From contig JACPUR010000018.1 of NCBI GenBank assembly GCA_016192135.1, positions 10,673-74,672 on the forward strand: a DNA stretch of 64,000 bases, read 5' to 3'. The stretch is from Candidatus Tectomicrobia bacterium. Lineage in GTDB: Bacteria > UBA8248. Within the stretch, counting starts at the first letter, position 1. Every line of letters begins with the position of its first letter. The notes beneath the pieces are model-generated. The model was not told where the DNA came from, did no database searches, and was given only the letters and a program-made list of their open reading frames with translations. Below are positions 1 to 8,290 of this stretch, one piece after another. The translations under genes were made by a program, and so were the position numbers.

Positions 1-19
1 TGATAGTCGTTCATCAACG

Positions 20-271
20 ATGGGGGCGGAAATGGAGAGGATGTTAAGCGTTGAAGAGGTAGCGAAGCTTTTGGGTGTTGCCCCAGGGACGATCTACCGC
101 CGCCTGAAACTTGGCGGCGTTGGTCTCCCGGCTTTCGTCCGGGTGGGCGTGCAGTGGCGCACGCCCGAGGGCGAAGTTCGTAGGTTCATTGATTCACAGC
201 TTGAGGCGATGCGCCAAGTCGAAGCACATGCCGACGTCCAGCCGGCAGCGGTTGGCGAAGGGGCCAGGTAA
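20..271 (+). CDS. Small helix-turn-helix DNA-binding protein (excisionase/MerR-like)
   Basis: An 83-residue protein whose first half, around LSVEEVAKLLGVAPGTIYRR, is a classic helix-turn-helix of the excisionase/HTH_17 type, so it probably binds DNA as a phage regulator or recombination accessory. A start at 32 (MERML) is as plausible as the one at 20. Its TAA shares one base with the ATG of the next gene, so it opens a run of translationally coupled genes. The left flank is outside the window, so its promoter cannot be seen. The DNA-binding role is inferred from the motif alone. Confidence 0.75.
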   Translation: MGAEMERMLSVEEVAKLLGVAPGTIYRRLKLGGVGLPAFVRVGVQWRTPEGEVRRFIDSQLEAMRQVEAHADVQPAAVGEGAR

Positions 272-918
272 TGCCTCCCCGCTACGGCAACCTCCCCAAC
301 ACGCCCGAGCTGCGAGAGGCGCTCAGCACCTCGGATCGCGGGCTCCGGTGGCGAGTCTTGCTCGCAGCTTGCGTGGGTCGCGATTTCGAGTCGGGGGAGG
401 TCTTTGGCTGGCGCGCTGGGGTCATGCGAACTGTCGGGCTTGACCCCGAGGACAAGGCGGATTCGGCGACCTTTGCCCGCGCCGTACGTTGGCTCGAGGA
501 GAGGGGATTGGGTCACCGCACCAGAGGCGGCCGCGGCTTTGTTCTGCCCTGGAAAATCCAACCCTCAGAGCTACCCCAACCCTCAGAGCTACTACAACCC
601 CTAGAGCTAGTAAATGGTAGCCATGGGGGCTTGGCGGCAAAGCTCCAGGGGCTAGGAAATGGTAGCCTCCAGGGCTACAGGGTTCATAACCCCGAACAGA
701 AAGATCTTTCAGGGCCGGGAGCCGCTGCGCCCCGTGGGGGCGCGGCTCCGGCTGAAGAGCCAAAAAAATCTGAACAAAAAACATTCGCCGAAGTCCGCGC
801 TGAGGTCCAAGCCACCCCGCCCTTCGCGCGCCCGACGGCGGCCCGCAAGTTGGCCGCTCTCCATGGTTTTGAGCCGGCAGAACTGCTCGCCGAGAATGGC
901 GCGGAGGTGGCCCGATGA
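271..918 (+). CDS. Hypothetical phage protein with short internal repeats
   Basis: A 215-residue protein I do not recognise. The first 95 residues are compact and mixed, and might be a winged-helix-like fold (FARAVRWLEERGLGHRTRGG). The middle holds three six-residue repeats (PSELPQ, PSELLQ, PLELVN) and the C-terminal half is Ala/Pro/Glu-rich and probably flexible. It starts on the last base of the preceding stop codon (TAATG) and its own TGA overlaps the next ATG by four bases, so it is translated as part of the coupled phage operon. A replication or regulatory role is possible but nothing in the sequence fixes it. Confidence 0.7.
   Translation: MPPRYGNLPNTPELREALSTSDRGLRWRVLLAACVGRDFESGEVFGWRAGVMRTVGLDPEDKADSATFARAVRWLEERGLGHRTRGGRGFVLPWKIQPSELPQPSELLQPLELVNGSHGGLAAKLQGLGNGSLQGYRVHNPEQKDLSGPGAAAPRGGAAPAEEPKKSEQKTFAEVRAEVQATPPFARPTAARKLAALHGFEPAELLAENGAEVAR
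560..613 (+). repeat. Three 18-bp tandem repeats inside a phage gene
   Basis: Copies begin at 560, 578 and 596, each close to AACCCTCAGAGCTAC plus three bases, and stay in frame. A second pair of near-identical 17-mers (GCTAGTAAATGGTAGCC at 606 and GCTAGGAAATGGTAGCC at 651) follows directly. The cluster encodes the PSEL-type hexapeptides of the gene. Confidence 0.8.
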
Positions 919-1262
919 CCACGACCCGCATGGCCGAGGTCAGGGCACTCGCCTTCGAGCTCGCCTCGATGGAGCGAGAAGCGAGAAATGCTCGCCTCAC
1001 GTCGGTCGAAAGAGAGCGTGGCCGCACCTTCCGGGTCGCCGTCGTGGACGCCATCCTCGAACTCCGGCCGGAGCTAAATCGGGCGAATCGGCCCCAGGCT
1101 CGGGAGGCTGAGATCCGGGCGGCCGCGGAGAAGCTCCTCGAGCTGGAGCGCGAGGAGCGTAGAGCCCACCTGACGAAGCTCGGGGTCGCCCACGGGGTCG
1201 GATTTCAACGCCAGGTCTGCGATGCTCTGATCGGGTTACTCGCCCAGCGAGTTGCCTCATGA
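915..1262 (+). CDS. Hypothetical phage protein made of two similar halves
   Basis: A 115-residue, strongly helical and charged protein. Residues about 8-50 (VRALAFELASMEREARNARL... VVDAILEL) line up with residues about 66-110 (IRAAAEKLLELEREERRAHL... VCDALIGLL), pointing to an internal duplication. It overlaps both neighbours by four bases (ATGA), so it is translationally coupled. No known family is recognised; a small structural or DNA-associated helical-bundle protein is a guess. Confidence 0.7.
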   Translation: MTTTRMAEVRALAFELASMEREARNARLTSVERERGRTFRVAVVDAILELRPELNRANRPQAREAEIRAAAEKLLELEREERRAHLTKLGVAHGVGFQRQVCDALIGLLAQRVAS

Positions 1263-1537
1263 CGGCCTCCCGGCCCGAGTGGCCCGCCTTCATGAGCCCC
1301 TCCACGGCGGCCCGTTTCGCCGACGTCAGCCGGCGGACCATCTTCCGCTGGATCGAGGATGGCTTGCCCTGCGCGAGGGTCAACAAGGTGGTTCGGATCC
1401 GCATGGAGGCTCTCGAGGCCTGGCTCGCCGGCCAGAGCCCCGAGGAGGAGATCAGCCCCGCCGCTCGCGCGGCGGCAGCGGAGCTCCTGGGCCGCATCGG
1501 GAAGGGTCTCGCCGGCGCGGGGAAGGCGGGGCGATGA
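1259..1537 (+). CDS. Small helix-turn-helix DNA-binding protein (excisionase-like)
   Basis: A 92-residue protein with the HTH_17/excisionase pattern MSPSTAARFADVSRRTIFRW followed by IRMEALEAWL, the usual wing and third helix of that family. It probably binds DNA inside the phage programme. The ATG overlaps the previous stop by four bases and its TGA overlaps the following micro-gene in the same way. It is one of four such small HTH proteins in the prophage. Whether it acts as an excisionase, a transcription regulator or a packaging factor cannot be told from the sequence; its position just before the tail genes would also suit a small packaging-type DNA-binding protein. Confidence 0.75.
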   Translation: MTASRPEWPAFMSPSTAARFADVSRRTIFRWIEDGLPCARVNKVVRIRMEALEAWLAGQSPEEEISPAARAAAAELLGRIGKGLAGAGKAGR

Positions 1538-1629
1538 AAGCAATTTTCGCAACCCAGGCGGTGGGGAAACGCGAAAAAGTCCGGTCCAAGGGCGGGATCC
1601 ACTTCCCCATCGAAAGGGAGGGCGCCTGA
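1534..1629 (+). CDS. 31-residue coupled micro-gene
   Basis: A 31-codon reading frame (MKAIFATQAVGKREK... ending REGA) fills the gap between two genes exactly. Its ATG overlaps the upstream TGA by four bases and its TGA shares one base with the next ATG. The product is basic and has no recognisable domain. Precise fit at both ends suggests it is translated, if only to hand ribosomes from one gene to the next. Confidence 0.5.
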   Translation: MKAIFATQAVGKREKVRSKGGIHFPIEREGA

Positions 1630-3248
1630 TGGGCCTCCCCGCGTTTTTCTACGCGACCCCCGTCGGAGACGACACCACGGTCCGGGTCTCGTGCCAGCGC
1701 GAGCCCATCGCCGGCTTCGTCACCAAGACGGGCTCGGGCTCCGCCGTCATGAGCTTCTCCGTCGACGCCCAGGGCTCCTCCATGAGGACCCTGCGCGGCT
1801 ACGAGATCGAGGAGTACATCGTCCAGGTCAACGACGTGAGCGGCGGGACCGAGGTGGGCCAGGCCAAGTTCCGCTGGCGCCGAGCCTCGGACTCGACATG
1901 GCAAGCCTCCGGCGTCACCACCTCGGTATCCGCGGTCGCCCTCTCCGACGGGGTCTCGGTCTGGTGGACAGCGGGCAGCGGGGCCGACTTCGCGTCGAAG
2001 GACGAGTGGCGGTTCCGGCTCGTCCACCCGTGGGGAAAGGGCCGGCTCTTCTCCCGGGACCCCAACACGAAGTGGAGGAGCGGCCTGGCGGGGGCGACGG
2101 CGGCCCAAAGCGCGTACGTGAGCCTCGACTGGGGGGCGTCCCAGACCTTCGACGCGATCATCCTGCACGACCACAACCTGACCAGCGCGGCCGTCCTCAC
2201 TCTCAAGGGCTACACCGGGACGGACCCCGAGCCCTTCCTGGATGATTTTCAAATCATGAAGGTGCGGGCCGACGGAACCAGCTACGACGACAAAACCCGC
2301 CAGGGGCTCAACGAGGATGGGGCAAACCTGGGCTTCTCCCCACAGGGCGCCTCCACCTTCTACGACTTCATCGGCCGACGGGCCGCCTTCACCACGATCA
2401 CCGTTGCCGGGATCGCGGCCGCGGCCGTCTTCACCGGCTCCGGAGCGATGCAGCTCGTCGTCCAGTACTGGAACGGCTCCGCGTGGACCGCCGTCTCGAA
2501 CCTGACCGACGGGACCGCCTCGGGGGGGGACACCTGCCAGCAGGACGGGACCGTCACCTTCGACCTGCCGGGCGACTGGGCGGCCGGGGGCAGCTTCCCG
2601 GCCGGGGCCGCGAACGACGACGTCCCGGAGTTCTACTACGTCCGGATCTCGGTCGTCCCCACCGTGGACAAGGTGGTCACGACCATCGACGACGCGGAGC
2701 GGACCGTCCCCTACGCGATCACCGCCGCCTCCTTCACCGAGACCCTCACGTGGGAGACGGGGACCATCCTGCACCGCACCACCGGGACCCGCACGGCCCG
2801 CTCCGTCCGCTTGGTGATTCAAGATGGTGGCAACACCGACGTCTACCACCAGATCCATGAGTTCTTCGTGGGGACCGAGACGGAGCTCTCGACGGCGGCC
2901 CCCCAGGAGGAGACGCGGAGCCACGATCCGATCACCTCGGTGCGCACCCTCGTCTCGGGGGCCGATCACGAGGTGCTGGGGAACGTGACCCGGCCCGTCT
3001 CGCTCCGGCTCCGGCTCTCCGACGCCGACCGGAACTCGCTCCTCGAGGTCCACGCAGACTGCTTCGACTCGGTGGGGGCCCGGCTCAAGCCCTTCTTCTT
3101 CGCCCAGGACCGGGACGGGGCCGGGGCCGACCTCGTCCTGGCGGTCTTCGCGGGGCCCGTCCGCACCCTCAACGATCTCGGGATCGGATCGGCGGCCCGC
3201 TGGGAGGTCGAGCTCGAGCTCGAGGAGGCAGTGAAAGGGAGGAGCTGA
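1629..3248 (+). CDS. Phage tail structural protein
   Basis: A 539-residue, beta-rich protein (many Thr, Val, Ser, Gly and aromatic residues) immediately before the tape-measure gene, the usual place for tail proteins. A segment near residues 165-195 (SLDWGASQTFDAIILHDHNL) resembles discoidin-like (F5/8 type C) modules seen in tail and fibre proteins, and a related stretch occurs near 400-430. The start at 1629 is chosen because it overlaps the preceding stop (TGATG); the frame is open further upstream, but that part overlaps other coupled genes. The exact role (tail tube, baseplate or receptor-binding part) is not decided by sequence. Confidence 0.7.
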   Translation: MGLPAFFYATPVGDDTTVRVSCQREPIAGFVTKTGSGSAVMSFSVDAQGSSMRTLRGYEIEEYIVQVNDVSGGTEVGQAKFRWRRASDSTWQASGVTTSVSAVALSDGVSVWWTAGSGADFASKDEWRFRLVHPWGKGRLFSRDPNTKWRSGLAGATAAQSAYVSLDWGASQTFDAIILHDHNLTSAAVLTLKGYTGTDPEPFLDDFQIMKVRADGTSYDDKTRQGLNEDGANLGFSPQGASTFYDFIGRRAAFTTITVAGIAAAAVFTGSGAMQLVVQYWNGSAWTAVSNLTDGTASGGDTCQQDGTVTFDLPGDWAAGGSFPAGAANDDVPEFYYVRISVVPTVDKVVTTIDDAERTVPYAITAASFTETLTWETGTILHRTTGTRTARSVRLVIQDGGNTDVYHQIHEFFVGTETELSTAAPQEETRSHDPITSVRTLVSGADHEVLGNVTRPVSLRLRLSDADRNSLLEVHADCFDSVGARLKPFFFAQDRDGAGADLVLAVFAGPVRTLNDLGIGSAARWEVELELEEAVKGRS

Positions 3249-3328
3249 TGGCAACCCCCGCGGCAAGGCGGTGCGAAAAGGGCCGGAATCAGGGCCATGA
3301 ACCTTTTGAGGAAGGAATGCCCGAGTGA
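3248..3328 (+). CDS. 26-residue coupled micro-gene before the tape measure
   Basis: A 26-codon frame (MATPAARRCEKGRNQG... ending GMPE). Its ATG shares one base with the tail-protein stop and its TGA overlaps the GTG of the tape-measure gene by four bases. Nothing in the peptide is recognisable. Perfect overlaps at both ends argue that it is translated and couples expression of the two large tail genes. Confidence 0.5.
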   Translation: MATPAARRCEKGRNQGHEPFEEGMPE

Positions 3329-6300
3329 GCACACAATTGAAATTCCAAGTCGGGGCGGACATCTCCCCGGCCGTCGCTCAGCTCGCGCGGCTCAAAGGGG
3401 TCGCGGCCGAAAGCTTCCGTGGCATGAGTTCGGCCATGTCGCCGATCACCTCCCTCTTCAAGGGCATGGCCTCAGCCATCGGAAACGTCGTCACCACCAT
3501 GCTCGGGATGCTGGGGGCCCAGGGCCTCTCCGCCCTCATCGGTAAGGTCGCCGACTTCGCCAGGGGGGCCGTCGAGACCGCGGGCAGCGTCGAGGCCCTC
3601 CAGCTCCGCCTCAGCGTCATGCTGGGGAGCACCGAGGCCGCCTCCGCCGCCTTCGACAAGTTCCAGTCCGTGGCCGCCAAGGTCCCCTTCTCGCTCGAGC
3701 AGGTCATCCAGAGCGGGGTCCAGCTCCAGGCCTTCCTGACGGGGACCGGCTTCAAGGCGGAGGACCTCTCCGAGGGCATGGCGGATCTCGCCGCCTTCAT
3801 GGGGGTCGACATGACCCTGGCCTCCCAGAGCTTCGGGCGGGCCATGGCCCAGGGCGCCGGCGCCGCCGACATTCTGCGGGAGCGGGGCGTCCTCAACGTC
3901 ATCCGCGCCTTCCGCGACATGCGGGGCGAGATGAAGGACATCACCGAGATCTCGATCGAGGAGTTCCGCCGGGATCTCATCGATCTCGTCACGAACCCCA
4001 CCCACGGCATCGCGGGGATGAGCGACAAGCTGGCCTCGACCTGGGGGGGCGTCCTCTCCATGCTCGAGGACGCCATGTTCGAGCTCAAGCGCGGGATCGG
4101 GGACGCGCTCCTTCCCACCCTCAAGGAGCTCGTCAACGAGACCATCATCCCGGCCGTGAAGGCGACGTCGCAATGGGTCAAGGAAAACCAGGAGCTGATC
4201 AAGACCGACTTTATCGAATGGTTGAAGCGGTCAGTGGCCATCGGAAAGGAGATGGCTACCTGGCTCGGCGACGTCGTCGGATTCGTCACGAAGTGGACCG
4301 GCATCCAGGCCGCCTCCCGGGCCGTATGGGAGGCGAACGAGTCAGCCATCGACACCTGGGGCAAGACCCTCGTTGCGGGGGGCGCCACCCTCGAAGAGTT
4401 CACCACGATCATGAGGGAGAAGGGCGTCAAGGGCACCAACGAGATGATCCAGGTCATGGCCCGTGCCGGCGTCGGGGCGGGGAAGCTCACGCTCGAGTTC
4501 AAGAAAGCCGTCCGGGACATGCCCGACATCCTGGATGAGCAGGACGTCACCGCCGCGGACCGGTCCCAGCTCGACAAGCTGCTGGGAGAGCGGGCCGCCT
4601 TCGAGCGGAAGAAGCTCCGGATCGCTTCTGAGGTCCAGGCCCAGATCAACGCCCTCGCGGGGGACGGCACCGCCATCTACAAGGTCGAGCTCGAGAAGCA
4701 GGTCGGGGAACTCAAGTCAAAGAACGTCACCGAGATCGACGCCCGCCGGCTCGCCGCGGCCCAGCGGGAGGCCGTCGAGCGCAAAGTCACGGCCACCATC
4801 GCCGGCCTGCGGGGGGACGAGGAGGCCACCTTCCGGCTCGGGCTCCAGAAGGAGCTGGCCGATCTCGGGAAGCAGGGGGTCTCGAAGGGGCTCCTCAAGC
4901 AGTACGAGACGGCCCGCCTCACCGACTTCGCGAAGAAGCAGCGTCAGGAGGAGGAGAAGATCCGGGACGACGCCATGAAGCAGTTCCAGGCCGAGACCGA
5001 CGCCCGGATGAAGATGGGGGAGGACCTCCTCGAGTTCGTCACCGAGGGGGCGAAAAAGGCGGATCACGAGATCCGCCTCATCGACGGAGGCTACACCGAG
5101 TGGGTCCGCCGGGAGCGCCAGAAGCGGCGGGAGGCCATCGAGGCCGAGTACGGTGCCTCCGAGAGCACGGCCCGGCTCTTCGCCGCCCGCGAGAAGCAGG
5201 TGATCCGGGACGCCCAGGCCGACATCGCCGCGGCCTACGGGGACACGACCGCACAGGCCGAGGTCCAGGTCCGGAAGAAGTTTGAGGCGGTCCTCGCCGC
5301 CACCTTGGACGAGCGCACGGCCACCGCCGCGGCCGAGGCCGAGAAGCTCCGGCTCTCCCGGGGCTTCTTCGACGGGTTCAGCCAGGGCCTCATTGAGCTG
5401 CGCCAGCGGACCTCGGACTTCGCCTCGATCTCGAAGGGCTTCATCATCTCCGCCTTCGACGCGAGCCGCCGCTTCCTGAGCGACGGCTTCTTCTCCGCCC
5501 TCACCGGGGACTTCAAAGCGCTCGAGAAGCTCCCCCAGCAGTTCGCCAACTCCATGATCCGGGCGTTCGCCGACATGAGCGCCCAGCTCGTCACCAACAC
5601 CGCCTTCCAGTTCCTGTTCGGGACGGCCGGCAAGACGGGGGGCGGGGGGGGCAGCCAGGTCGCCACCTTCGGGGGCGTGCTGGGCGGGCTCGGCCAGATG
5701 CTGGGCTTCGGCGGGGGGCAGGGCGGGGGCGGGTTCGACTTCCTCAAGACCGGCTCCAGCATCCTCGGCCTCTTCACCGGCGGGGTCGGGGGCGCCCTCC
5801 TCGCCGGCGGGCTCGGCCTGGCCGGCGGATTCGGCCTCAGCAAGCTCTTCGGGGGGAAGGACGACCCCTTCAAGGGCACCAACATGAGCGGGGCCATCAC
5901 CGGCCAGATCCAGCAGGCCGCGGCGAACCTCCTGATCGCCAAGGGGATCGCCCCGGACCAGGCCAGGCTCAACCAGATCGCGAACGAGTACTTCGCCTTC
6001 GCCGGATCGGACAACATGGACCTCTTCGGCGCCTTCATGGCGTCGGGGCGGCTCAACGACCTGCTGCGGGCCAAGTTCCCCGGCTTCAAGCGCGGCGGCT
6101 TCTTCGACGTCGGCGGGGTGGGCGGGCCCGACTCCCAGCTCATCGCCTTCCTCGCCAGCCCGGGCGAGCGCGTCTCCGTGCGTCCTCCGGGTGGAGACCA
6201 TGTGGCCGGTGGCGGATCCGCCACCTACAACGTCACGGTGAACGTGAGCGGGCAGAACCTATCCGACCCTGAGGCCGTCGCGCGGGCCGTCGGAAGGGAG

Positions 6301-6357
6301 ATGCGGAGCGAGCTCTCGCGGCTCGACCGGAGGACCCTCGCGCCCGTCCAGAGGTAG
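3325..6357 (+). CDS. Phage tail tape-measure protein
   Basis: A 1010-residue protein with typical tape-measure layout: a hydrophobic Ala/Gly/Met-rich N-terminal part (about 30-110) with membrane-like helices, a long charged helical region (about 400-660) that should form a coiled coil spanning the tail lumen, Gly-rich hydrophobic stretches (about 770-850) and a short beta-type C-terminus around YNVTVNVSGQNLSDPEAV. Length sets tail length in siphophages, so a tail of ordinary to long size is expected. Translation starts at GTG 3325 inside the preceding stop (GTGA). This is the clearest phage marker in the region and implies a long-tailed phage or a tail-like particle. Confidence 0.9.
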   Translation: MSTQLKFQVGADISPAVAQLARLKGVAAESFRGMSSAMSPITSLFKGMASAIGNVVTTMLGMLGAQGLSALIGKVADFARGAVETAGSVEALQLRLSVMLGSTEAASAAFDKFQSVAAKVPFSLEQVIQSGVQLQAFLTGTGFKAEDLSEGMADLAAFMGVDMTLASQSFGRAMAQGAGAADILRERGVLNVIRAFRDMRGEMKDITEISIEEFRRDLIDLVTNPTHGIAGMSDKLASTWGGVLSMLEDAMFELKRGIGDALLPTLKELVNETIIPAVKATSQWVKENQELIKTDFIEWLKRSVAIGKEMATWLGDVVGFVTKWTGIQAASRAVWEANESAIDTWGKTLVAGGATLEEFTTIMREKGVKGTNEMIQVMARAGVGAGKLTLEFKKAVRDMPDILDEQDVTAADRSQLDKLLGERAAFERKKLRIASEVQAQINALAGDGTAIYKVELEKQVGELKSKNVTEIDARRLAAAQREAVERKVTATIAGLRGDEEATFRLGLQKELADLGKQGVSKGLLKQYETARLTDFAKKQRQEEEKIRDDAMKQFQAETDARMKMGEDLLEFVTEGAKKADHEIRLIDGGYTEWVRRERQKRREAIEAEYGASESTARLFAAREKQVIRDAQADIAAAYGDTTAQAEVQVRKKFEAVLAATLDERTATAAAEAEKLRLSRGFFDGFSQGLIELRQRTSDFASISKGFIISAFDASRRFLSDGFFSALTGDFKALEKLPQQFANSMIRAFADMSAQLVTNTAFQFLFGTAGKTGGGGGSQVATFGGVLGGLGQMLGFGGGQGGGGFDFLKTGSSILGLFTGGVGGALLAGGLGLAGGFGLSKLFGGKDDPFKGTNMSGAITGQIQQAAANLLIAKGIAPDQARLNQIANEYFAFAGSDNMDLFGAFMASGRLNDLLRAKFPGFKRGGFFDVGGVGGPDSQLIAFLASPGERVSVRPPGGDHVAGGGSATYNVTVNVSGQNLSDPEAVARAVGREMRSELSRLDRRTLAPVQR

Positions 6358-6375
6358 AGATTGTGGAGGTTGACG

Positions 6376-6774
6376 ATGGCAAAGAATGTGACACCTGAAA
6401 TCGCAGAGCTGTGGGAACAAATGGTCGCGGTCGAGACCAAGTTACGGGCCCGGCCATTCGGGAAGCGGTCCAAGGAAGAGCGGGACGGCATCTCCGCCGA
6501 GATTCTGGGAATCCAGGCGGACCTGCAGCTCCATGCACCGCGCACCCTCTGGGATGTCGCGGTGTTCATCAAGATCGGCCAGGCCTGCGTCCTCAGCCAG
6601 TTTCAGCGGGCCGCATCCAAGTTGGAGCCCGGCGAGGCCCAGCAGATTCGAGAGGGCCTCGAGATCATTGAGGCTGCATGGACGGCAGTCCGGAAGATGG
6701 CGGAGGCGGAGGAGTTCGCCGGGCGCGACTCCAGCGCAGGCAAGGCGCCTACGGACAAGGAAAACAAGGGCTGA
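6376..6774 (+). CDS. Hypothetical phage protein
   Basis: A 132-residue, mostly helical, charged protein starting at ATG 6376 behind a GGAGG ribosome site six bases upstream; the in-frame TTG at 6361 lacks such a site. No family is recognised. It follows the tape-measure gene by 18 bases, so it belongs to the tail transcription unit. Confidence 0.7.
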   Translation: MAKNVTPEIAELWEQMVAVETKLRARPFGKRSKEERDGISAEILGIQADLQLHAPRTLWDVAVFIKIGQACVLSQFQRAASKLEPGEAQQIREGLEIIEAAWTAVRKMAEAEEFAGRDSSAGKAPTDKENKG

Positions 6775-6805
6775 GTCATTTCTCACACAAAGAGGGGATC
6801 GGAGA

Positions 6806-7087
6806 ATGGATCCGAAGACCTGCAGAAAGCGCTTGCACCTCGCGCTGCGCACCATTTCCCAGGACACCCTGGTGAAGCACGCGGGGTTGCGGCTGAATTT
6901 CGGCCCCAATGACCTGACGGACGTGAAATTGACCCCGGCGCCGAAGGGCTCCGAGGGCATCAACTTTGGTTCCTTTCAGCAGGCCATGGCAGCGGCCGTG
7001 GACGCTCTGACCGAGGAAGCCCTTGGCAAGGGCAGATCGGTTTCGTTGACCTTCGCCGATGGCAAGGTGGCGACAGAAATTCTCTGA
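6806..7087 (+). CDS. Hypothetical phage protein
   Basis: A 93-residue protein starting at ATG 6806 behind a GA-rich ribosome site. It has a basic N-terminus (MDPKTCRKRLHLAL), a central amphipathic helix (FQQAMAAAVDALTEEAL) and a beta-type end (VSLTFADGKVATEIL). No known family is recognised. It sits in a series of small genes downstream of the tape measure. Confidence 0.65.
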   Translation: MDPKTCRKRLHLALRTISQDTLVKHAGLRLNFGPNDLTDVKLTPAPKGSEGINFGSFQQAMAAAVDALTEEALGKGRSVSLTFADGKVATEIL

Positions 7088-7120
7088 CCACAGAGGCGCG
7101 GAAGCGCCGGGAGGAAACAG

Positions 7121-7477
7121 ATGAGCACAGAGCTTGAGCGACGGAACGCCGTCCTCGGCATGGACGTCTTCGGTGGTCACCTCGAGGAGAAGAACGCACC
7201 TGCGGAAACTGACCGCGAGCTCGAGCACAAGAAGCTCGGCGCCCGGCTCCTCCGGGAGTCCGGCCTGCCGCAGTCGGTTCTCAGCTCCCTCTTCCTCCAA
7301 CAGGTCTCCGAGGCGTCCGACGAGGCGGCGATAAGGGCCCTCATCGAGGACCGCCGCCTGGCCACGCTGCCGGCGGACTCGGCCCGCAAGCGAGCTGCCA
7401 TCTCGCTGCCCGTATTTGGCGGCCCCCTTCGCGAGGATGAGCGGGAGTTCGCGATCCGGGAGGGGCTCATCAGGTAG
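7121..7477 (+). CDS. Hypothetical phage protein
   Basis: A 118-residue, mainly helical, acidic protein with a good ribosome site (GGGAGGAAACAG before ATG 7121). It contains two FGG turns (VFGGHLEE and VFGGPLRE). No family recognised; context is the small-gene cluster after the tail genes. Confidence 0.65.
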   Translation: MSTELERRNAVLGMDVFGGHLEEKNAPAETDRELEHKKLGARLLRESGLPQSVLSSLFLQQVSEASDEAAIRALIEDRRLATLPADSARKRAAISLPVFGGPLREDEREFAIREGLIR

Positions 7478-7588
7478 TCGGCGCGGCGGACTTTCGCCAT
7501 CGAGGCCAGCGAATGATGCCGCGGTGCGCACCCCGAAACCCCTGCCGGGATGGCCTCCCCGGCGGGGGTGGACGGGCCGAATCCCTCC

Positions 7589-7654
7589 CCGCCGCCCCTG
7601 TGGGATCGTCCATCTTCCTCCGATGGACGGTCCCCCGAAGGGCAGGGGCGGCGG
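7589..7654. terminator. Nested hairpin between phage genes
   Basis: A 12-bp stem (CCGCCGCCCCTG at 7589-7600 with its exact complement at 7643-7654) encloses a second perfect 8-bp stem (CGTCCATC at 7607 with GATGGACG at 7622, 7-base loop). There is no T tract, so intrinsic termination is uncertain; it may instead protect or process the mRNA. The surrounding gap (7478-7761) shows no convincing gene. Confidence 0.5.
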
Positions 7655-7761
7655 GCCAGGGAGGCCCCTGGGGACAGCGGGACGCGAAGCCTACCGAGGA
7701 TCGGGTGACGATGGGGCCGCGGCACTGAAAAGCGCGCGCGTTTTAGAATGGGGGCAAGAAA

Positions 7762-8280
7762 TTGGCACAGCCGCAGCCAGTGAACCTCACGGCGAATTTG
7801 CCCGAGTTCAACCGGTTCGTCGACGGCGTGATCGCGAAGCTGGGGGATCCCCGCGGCGAGGTACTGGACCGGACCCTCCGCGCCATCGCCCTCAAGCTGC
7901 TCGACCGGATCATCAAGAAGAGCCCGGTCGACACGGGCCGCTCCCGGGCCGCCTGGTACGTCGCCATCCGGCGGCTCGGGGGGAGCGGGAACCCGGGGGG
8001 CGACCCCAAGGCCGTAGAGGACGGGCTGGCCAAGGGCGATCTCCGGTGGGGGGGCGGCTGGCTCCGGCCCCGCTTCATCGAGGTCATCAACGGGGTCAAC
8101 TATGCGATCTGGCTCGAGATGGGCCACTCCCGGCAGGCCCCCTCGGGGATGGTGCGGATCTCGATGCTTGAGATGGCAGGCCGCCGGGAGATGGAAAAGG
8201 AGCTGATGGAGAACATCCGCACAGCCTGGCTCACCGAGTCGCGCAAGGTATCGAGCGGACTCACGGGCCGCACTTTTTAG
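7762..8280 (+). CDS. HK97 gp10-like head-tail/neck protein
   Basis: A 172-residue protein with the hallmarks of the HK97 gp10 / minor tail family: an N-terminal helix, the SPVDTGRSRAAW turn, then NYAIWLEMGHSRQAPSGMVR. These proteins sit at the neck or head-tail joint of long-tailed phages. The start is TTG 7762; no in-frame ATG lies nearby. In HK97-like phages this gene normally precedes the tape-measure gene, whereas here it lies after it, so the gene order is rearranged or the family assignment is only structural. Confidence 0.65.
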   Translation: MAQPQPVNLTANLPEFNRFVDGVIAKLGDPRGEVLDRTLRAIALKLLDRIIKKSPVDTGRSRAAWYVAIRRLGGSGNPGGDPKAVEDGLAKGDLRWGGGWLRPRFIEVINGVNYAIWLEMGHSRQAPSGMVRISMLEMAGRREMEKELMENIRTAWLTESRKVSSGLTGRTF

Positions 8281-8290
8281 GGAGATGAGT

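Noticed and set aside
1359-1628. Upstream extension of the tail-protein gene
   Set aside because: It overlaps the HTH gene and micro-gene; the overlap start at 1629 fits the coupled pattern.
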